Made by a program: the position numbers and the translations under genes. A stretch of DNA of 64,000 nt, from positions 806,001 through 870,000 of the forward strand of contig CAWCUH010000004.1 in the NCBI GenBank assembly GCA_963798655.1, given 5' to 3'. The DNA comes from CAVSMC01 sp963798655 (GTDB taxonomy: Bacteria; Pseudomonadota; Gammaproteobacteria; Burkholderiales; Casimicrobiaceae). Below the pieces are notes generated by a model, which ran no database searches, was not told the DNA's origin, and saw only the letters and a list, made by a program, of their open reading frames with translations. Shown piece by piece: positions 59,508-64,000 of this stretch. The stretch's first letter is position 1, and each line of letters starts with the position of its first letter.

Positions 59508-60413
59508 GTGACACCGATCGCCCGTCGCGTGCGCGAGCTCGCTGCCGCGGCGCTCGTCGCCCTGGCGTGCGCGGCCGCGCACGCCGCCGACGTAGACGCG
59601 CTTGCGACGCGGTATGCGGCGTGGCAACCGACGATCGGCCGCGGCGACGCGGGTCCGTCGCTCGCGGTGTCGTCCACCGAGGATGCCGGCCTGATGCGGG
59701 GCGACATCGACGGCGTGGTCAACGCGCGCTTCGACGTGCTGGCCGATCGCCTCGCGTCGCCGCGCAACTGGTGCGACATCGCGCTGCTGCATCTGAACGT
59801 CAAGTCGTGCACGCACAAGCAGGACGCGCGCGGCACGGCGCTGACGTTCTACAGCGGCGGCAAGCGGTTCGAGACGCCCGAGCGCGCCCATCCGATGCGC
59901 TACGCGTTTCGTGTCGCGGCGATGCGCGCCGACTATCTTGCCGTCGAGCTGACCGCGCCGTCCGGACCGCTCGACACGCACGACTATGCGATCGTCGTCG
60001 AGGCCATGCCCGCGGGCGCGCAGACGTTCGTGCATCTGCGCTACGCGTATCGTCCGTCGCTCTCGAGCCGTTTTGCCACCCGCGCATATCTCGCGAGCGC
60101 CGGCAACGGCAAGAAGGGCTTCTCGGTCGTCGGCCGCGACGGCGACGGCAAGCCGGAGTACGTCGGCGGGGTGCGCGGCATCGTCGAGCGCAATGCCGTG
60201 CGCAACTTCCTCGCCATCCAGGCATTCCTGGACAGCGCCGAGACGGCGCCGCGCGGCGCCGCTCGGTTTGCCCGATGGTTCGATCTGACGGAGCGCTACG
60301 CCGAGCAGCTGCACGAGCTCGATCGCGGCGAGTACCTGGCGATCAAGCAGCAGGAGCGCGCGCAGCAGCTCGCGCTGCAGCATGCGGTCGACGCCGACGA
60401 GCCCGACCGCTAG
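59508..60413 (+). CDS. secreted protein of unknown function
   Basis: Protein of 301 residues (GTG start 59508; TTG 59502 is possible) with a signal peptide (cleavage near AHA-A, residue 27). The mature part has two Cys residues close together (NWCDIALLHLNVKSCTH) that could form a disulfide, strand-rich segments (FVHLRYAYRPSLSSRF) and a C-terminal helix rich in Glu/Gln (HELDRGEYLAIKQQERAQQLALQ). I see no named domain. It follows the small membrane-protein gene by 12 bp and ends in -DR-stop inside a perfect palindrome shared with gabD. Confidence 0.75.
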   Translation: MTPIARRVRELAAAALVALACAAAHAADVDALATRYAAWQPTIGRGDAGPSLAVSSTEDAGLMRGDIDGVVNARFDVLADRLASPRNWCDIALLHLNVKSCTHKQDARGTALTFYSGGKRFETPERAHPMRYAFRVAAMRADYLAVELTAPSGPLDTHDYAIVVEAMPAGAQTFVHLRYAYRPSLSSRFATRAYLASAGNGKKGFSVVGRDGDGKPEYVGGVRGIVERNAVRNFLAIQAFLDSAETAPRGAARFARWFDLTERYAEQLHELDRGEYLAIKQQERAQQLALQHAVDADEPDR

Positions 60414-60425
60414 CGCTAGCGGTCG
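60404..60425. other. 22-bp perfect palindrome holding two convergent stop codons
   Basis: CGACCGCTAGC is followed at once by its reverse complement. The plus gene ends GAC CGC TAG (stop 60411-60413) and the minus gene gabD ends with the same GAC CGC TAG read on the other strand (stop 60416-60418), so both proteins end in Asp-Arg. It may act as a compact bidirectional hairpin. Confidence 0.75.
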
Positions 60426-61903
60426 ACGCCGCCGAGCGCGATGTACTTGATCTCGACGTACTCGTCGATGCCGTACTTCGAACCTTCGCGGCCGAGCCCC
60501 GATTCCTTGACGCCGCCGAACGGCGCGACCTCGGTCGTGATGAGGCCGGTGTTTACACCGACCATGCCGTACTCGAGTGCCTCGGCGACACGGAAGATGC
60601 GCCCAATGTCGCGCGAATAGAAGTACGAGGCGAGGCCGAACTCCGTGCGATTCGCAAGCTCGACGACCTCGTCGTCGGACGAGAATCGAATGAGCGGTGC
60701 GACCGGACCGAACGTTTCCTCGCGAAAGATCTTCATCGTCGGCGTCACATCGGCGAGCACCGTCGGCTCGTAGAACGTTCCACCGAGCGCATGGCGACGT
60801 CCACCGGTCAGCGCGCGTGCGCCGGCCGCCATGGCATCGGCTACGTGCTCCTCGACCTTCGCGATCGCGTCCGCGTTGATCAGCGGGCCTTGCACGACGC
60901 CCGCTTCGGTGCCCGGCCCGACCTTCAGCGTCCGCACCTTCTGCGCGAGCTTCAGCGCGAATGCGTCGTACACGTTCGCGTGGACGAAGAAGCGGTTCGC
61001 GCACACGCACGTCTGTCCGGAGTTGCGGTACTTCGAGACGATCGCGCCTTCGGCTGCCGCGTCGAGATCGGCGTCATCGAAGACGATGAACGGCGCGTTG
61101 CCGCCCAGCTCGAGCGAAAGCTTCTTCACCGTCGGCGCGACCTGCTTCGCGAGCAGCCGGCCGATTTCAGTCGAGCCGGTGAACGAAACCTTGCGCACCG
61201 TCGGGTTCGAGCACATCTCGCCGCCGATCGCCGGCGCATCGCCCGTTATGACGTTCAGCACGCCCGGCGGGAAGCCGGCGCGCTGCGCGAGCTCGGCGAG
61301 CGCGAACGCCGAGAACGGCGTCGCTTCCGCGGGCTTGATGACGACCGTGCATCCGGCGGCGAGCGCCGGCGACACCTTGCGCGTGATCATCGACGACGGG
61401 AAGTTCCACGGCGTGATCGCCGCGCAGACGCCGACCGGCTGCTTGATCACCAGCAGCCGGCGGTCGTTGGCGATCGTCGGAATGACGTCGCCGTACACCC
61501 GACGCGCTTCCTCGGCGAACCATTCGACGTACGCGGCGCCGATCCCGATCTCGCCTTTCGACTCCGCGAGTGGCTTGCCCTGCTCGGTGGTGAGGATCAG
61601 CGCCAGGTCTTCCTGGTTCGCCATCATCAGGTCGAACCATCGGCGCAGGATCGCGCTTCGCTCCTTCGCCGTCTTCGTGCGCCACGCCGTGAGCGCGTGT
61701 GCGGCCGCCTCGATCGCGCGCCGGGTCTCGTTCGCGCGCATGACCGGCGCGTTGCCGACCAGTGCGCCGCTGGCCGGGTTGTATACGGCCATCGTTGCGC
61801 CATCGTCGGCGTCGATCCATTGACCGTCGACAAAGCATTGCTGCCGCAGAAGCGATGCATCCTTCAGCGGCGGAAGCGAGCGTTCGAGCGTGTCGGGAGC
61901 CAT
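60416..61903 (-). CDS. gabD: NAD(P)-dependent succinate-semialdehyde dehydrogenase (GabD type)
   Basis: Aldehyde dehydrogenase of 495 residues oxidising succinate semialdehyde (or glutarate semialdehyde) to the acid. Active-site Asn in TPWNFPSSM, Glu in LELGGNAPF and a catalytic Cys in NSGQTCVCANRF near 298 are present. Length, ITTEVAPFGGVKESGLGREGSKYGI and the ending fit GabD. ATG 61901-61903 (MAPDTLERSLPPL) is used; the frame reaches back to 61942. A perfect -10 (TATAAT) lies 46 bp upstream. It would feed gamma-aminobutyrate or polyamine carbon into the TCA cycle; no gabT is in the window. Confidence 0.93.
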   Translation of the reverse strand: MAPDTLERSLPPLKDASLLRQQCFVDGQWIDADDGATMAVYNPASGALVGNAPVMRANETRRAIEAAAHALTAWRTKTAKERSAILRRWFDLMMANQEDLALILTTEQGKPLAESKGEIGIGAAYVEWFAEEARRVYGDVIPTIANDRRLLVIKQPVGVCAAITPWNFPSSMITRKVSPALAAGCTVVIKPAEATPFSAFALAELAQRAGFPPGVLNVITGDAPAIGGEMCSNPTVRKVSFTGSTEIGRLLAKQVAPTVKKLSLELGGNAPFIVFDDADLDAAAEGAIVSKYRNSGQTCVCANRFFVHANVYDAFALKLAQKVRTLKVGPGTEAGVVQGPLINADAIAKVEEHVADAMAAGARALTGGRRHALGGTFYEPTVLADVTPTMKIFREETFGPVAPLIRFSSDDEVVELANRTEFGLASYFYSRDIGRIFRVAEALEYGMVGVNTGLITTEVAPFGGVKESGLGREGSKYGIDEYVEIKYIALGGVDR

Positions 61904-61948
61904 GGTCGATTGCGCGATGAATCCGCGCACCTGTGCGCGCAATGTGGA

Positions 61949-61977
61949 ATTATAGCGTTCGACAGCGTGCGCCTTGC
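61949..61977 (-). promoter_or_regulatory. probable promoter of gabD
   Basis: On the minus strand a perfect TATAAT (61954-61949) stands out in this GC-rich DNA, 46 bp before the gabD ATG. The -35 region is poor (no good match 16-18 bp upstream), so it may be weak or need an activator. Confidence 0.45.
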
Positions 61978-62043
61978 CGACGTTCGCGCAGGGTATCGAA
62001 CAGCGCGCACACTTCGTTGTCGCACGCTCCGAAAGGAGCGCTC

Positions 62044-62823
62044 TTGAAGATCGCCACGTACAACGTCAACGGCGTCAACGGTCGCCTGCCGCGGCTGGTC
62101 GAGTGGCTGTCGGAGACCCACCCCGACATCGTCTGCCTGCAGGAAATCAAGACCGACGACTCCAAGTTCCCCGCGCGCGCGATCGAGCAGGCGGGTTACG
62201 GCGCGATCTGGCACGGTCAGCGCTCGCACCACGGCGTCGCGATCCTCGCGCGGGGAGAAACGCCGCGCGAGCTGCGCCGCGGACTCGCCGGCGACCCCGG
62301 CGACACGCAGAGCCGCTACATCGAGGCCCGCGCGAAGGGACTTGTCGTCGCGTCGATCTACCTGCCGAACGGCAACCCGCAGCCTGGACCGAAGTTCGAG
62401 TACAAGCTCGCCTGGTTCGAGCGGCTGATCGACCACGCGCGCACGCTGGTGACCAGCGGCGATCGGGTCGTGCTCGCCGGCGACTTCAACGTCGTGCCGA
62501 CGAACGCCGACATCTACAACCCATGGGCGTGGCGCTGGGACGCCGTCATGCAGCCGGAGACGCGCGACGCTTACCGGCGGCTGCTCGCGCAGGGTTGGAT
62601 CGACTCGACCCGTCAGCTGTATCCCGACGAGACGATCTACACGTTCTGGGTGAACCAGGATGCGTTCGCGCGCAACGCCGGGTTCCGCATGGATTTCCTG
62701 CTGCTCACGCCGCGGCTCGGAGCACGGCTCGTCGAATGCCGCGTCGATACCGGCTATCGCGGACGCGAGCGCGCGAGCGACCACGCGCCGGTCTGGATCG
62801 AGCTTCGCGACGAAGCGCTCTAG
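62044..62823 (+). CDS. xthA: exodeoxyribonuclease III
   Basis: Apurinic/apyrimidinic endonuclease and 3' exonuclease of 259 residues for base-excision repair. KIATYNVNGVNGRLPRL, catalytic Glu34 in CLQEIKTDD, VLAGDFNVVPTNADIY and the terminal RASDHAPVWIEL with the active-site Asp-His are all present; length matches the family. The start is a rare TTG (62044-62046), chosen because it gives a normal N-terminus and has AAGGAG 6 bases upstream; no ATG is near. The stop shares CTAG with the stop of the convergent EamA gene. Confidence 0.93.
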   Translation: MKIATYNVNGVNGRLPRLVEWLSETHPDIVCLQEIKTDDSKFPARAIEQAGYGAIWHGQRSHHGVAILARGETPRELRRGLAGDPGDTQSRYIEARAKGLVVASIYLPNGNPQPGPKFEYKLAWFERLIDHARTLVTSGDRVVLAGDFNVVPTNADIYNPWAWRWDAVMQPETRDAYRRLLAQGWIDSTRQLYPDETIYTFWVNQDAFARNAGFRMDFLLLTPRLGARLVECRVDTGYRGRERASDHAPVWIELRDEAL

Positions 62824-63737
62824 CGCCGCAGCGTCACCAGCGTGACGCCGCCGAGCACGAGCGCCGCGCCGACGAGCTGGATCCAGTGCAGCGGCTCGCC
62901 CAGGATCAGTGCGCCGAGCCCGATGGTGAATACCGGTCCGAGCGAGCCGACGAGCGACGACGCGTTTGCGCCCATCCGCTTGATCGACTCCGCGATGAGC
63001 CATGTCGGAAGCACCGTCGAGAAGATCGCCATCGTCAGCGACAGCGCGTGGATCGCCGGCGGCACGGCGAGCGCCGCGAACGGGCGCGTCAACGCGAACT
63101 GCGCGAGCACGAACACCGACGACGCGAGCATCGCCCAGGCGATGAAGCGCATGCTGCCGAGGCGCTTGATCGCCGCGCCCGCCTGCACCAGGTACAACGC
63201 GTAGAACAGCGCGCTCGCGAACACGAGTCCGGCGCCGGCCGCGATCGCGCGCGGCTCGCCGCTCGCCTTCAGGTCGTGCGCGAACACGACGAGGATACCG
63301 GCGTACGACAGTGCTAGCGCGACGAGCGCGCGCCGGGTGATCGGCGTGCGCGCGATCAGCGCCGAAAGCAGCACGACGATCGTCGGATACAGGAACAGCA
63401 CGAGACGCTCGAGCGCGGCGCTGATGTACTCGAGGCCGATGAAGTCGAGCAGGCTCGCGAGGTAGTAGCCGATGAAGCCGAGCCACGCGAGCGTGCGGAC
63501 GTCGCCGCGGGTGAGCGTGTGATCGGCGCGCCGCCCTGCCAAGATCGCCATCGCGACGAAGAACGGCGACGCGTAGAGCATCCGCAGCGCGAGCAGCGTC
63601 GTCGCGTCGAGCGGATGCCACGCGTAGGCGAGCTTGATCAGGATCGCCTTGAACGAGAAGCCGAGCACGCCGATGACGGCGAGCAGCGGCGCCACCCACC
63701 GGCGCGGCGCGTGCGCGCCGACCGTCGCTACGCCCAC
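62820..63737 (-). CDS. EamA/DMT-family inner-membrane transporter
   Basis: Permease of 305 residues with about ten hydrophobic helices in two EamA repeats (about 12-145 and 155-300). The second repeat ends with GLGALILGEPLHWIQLVGAALVLGGV, a typical EamA close. The start is taken as GTG 63735-63737, inside the end of uppP (10-bp overlap), giving VGVATVGAHAPRRWVAPLL before the first helix; the frame continues upstream but that part is uppP. Transcribed after uppP, so perhaps co-expressed. Substrate unknown. Paralogue family of the gene at 1900-2820, though not obviously close. Confidence 0.87.
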   Translation of the reverse strand: MGVATVGAHAPRRWVAPLLAVIGVLGFSFKAILIKLAYAWHPLDATTLLALRMLYASPFFVAMAILAGRRADHTLTRGDVRTLAWLGFIGYYLASLLDFIGLEYISAALERLVLFLYPTIVVLLSALIARTPITRRALVALALSYAGILVVFAHDLKASGEPRAIAAGAGLVFASALFYALYLVQAGAAIKRLGSMRFIAWAMLASSVFVLAQFALTRPFAALAVPPAIHALSLTMAIFSTVLPTWLIAESIKRMGANASSLVGSLGPVFTIGLGALILGEPLHWIQLVGAALVLGGVTLVTLRR

Positions 63738-64000
63738 TGCACGACGCCGAGATACGCAGTGGCGAGGATCACCACGCCGAACGCGATCCGATACCACGCG
63801 AACGGCACGAAGTCGTGATGCGCGACGTAGCGGATCAGCCAGCGCACGACGGCGAACGCCGAAGCGAACGACACGACGAAGCCGACGGCGAACGCCGGCG
63901 CGCTCGCCGCGCTCAGCATCGCGCCGCCCTTGTACAGCTCGTATGCGGTCGCGGCGAGCAGCGTCGGGATCGCGAGGAAGAACGAGAATTCGGTCGCTGC
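63728..64000 (-). CDS. uppP: undecaprenyl-diphosphate phosphatase C-terminus, cut by window edge
   Basis: Only the last 90 codons are in the window; the gene begins beyond 64000. ATEFSFFLAIPTLLAATAYELYKGG is the conserved UppP (BacA) segment, followed by SFASAFAVVRWLIRYVAHHDFVPFAWYRIAFG and the closing helix. UppP is an inner-membrane enzyme that recycles undecaprenyl diphosphate for cell-wall synthesis and gives bacitracin resistance. Its stop lies inside the start of the EamA gene. Confidence 0.92.
   Translation of the reverse strand, partial: AATEFSFFLAIPTLLAATAYELYKGGAMLSAASAPAFAVGFVVSFASAFAVVRWLIRYVAHHDFVPFAWYRIAFGVVILATAYLGVVQWA

Noticed and set aside
1..64000. tRNA, rRNA, prophage or IS elements.
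   Set aside because: None recognised on either strand; repeat families present have no transposase in the window.

Overview
The window is GC-rich (about two thirds G+C by eye), gene-dense bacterial chromosome with no rRNA, tRNA, phage or IS gene visible. The gene content suggests a betaproteobacterium, probably Burkholderiales-like: fused isobutyryl-CoA mutase IcmF, LIV-type ABC cassettes, TRAP receptors, an IPTL-CTERM-like exported protein and many acyl-CoA enzymes. This is inference from families, not a placement by alignment.

Layout. 1-7.1 kb (mostly minus): the start of a UbiD-family decarboxylase (cut by the window edge), an alpha/beta hydrolase, an EamA transporter coupled by a GTGA overlap to an M16 zinc protease, and an MFS transporter whose tail is built from interspersed repeats. 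7.4-12.6 kb (plus): a BON-domain protein, a 36-bp palindrome plus a possible leader ORF in front of icmF, a CHRD protein, a decayed class II aldolase and a VOC protein. 12.6-19.6 kb (minus): one exported protein of about 2300 residues with 17 DUF11-type repeats. 19.8-25.4 kb (plus): a polar amino-acid ABC transporter, a trypsin-like/PDZ protein that has lost catalytic residues, a small secreted protein and an exported dienelactone hydrolase. 25.5-33.2 kb: a MutM-like glycosylase and a full RND tripartite efflux system with a divergent TetR regulator and an AcrR-like operator between them. 33.4-39.5 kb: 3-hydroxyacyl-CoA dehydrogenase and enoyl-CoA hydratase (overlapping), a GNAT, an SDR/amidohydrolase pair, an unknown protein and a Crp/Fnr regulator.

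39.7-58.5 kb is the most interesting part: 18 kb of plus-strand genes in one run. The first half is an AMP-forming acyl-CoA ligase, all five LIV ABC components and a PaaK-like ligase, which looks like uptake plus CoA activation of a carboxylic acid. The second half has an acyl-CoA dehydrogenase, HTD2/MaoC hydratase, fumarase-superfamily lyase, two orphan TRAP receptors, a family III CoA-transferase, MmgE/PrpD, a methyltransferase, a CitE-like lyase and a Crp/Fnr regulator. Its CoA-transferase, hydratase, CitE lyase, PrpD, dehydrogenase and TRAP set resembles the itaconate/C5-dicarboxylate gene set of Pseudomonas aeruginosa, with a lyase and a methyltransferase added.

58.5-64 kb: a tandem repeat array (a diverged copy lies just after icmF), two unknown envelope proteins, succinate-semialdehyde dehydrogenase, exonuclease III, a second EamA transporter and the end of uppP (cut by the window edge). 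Several interspersed hairpin/REP-like repeat families are scattered through the window, mostly at gene ends.
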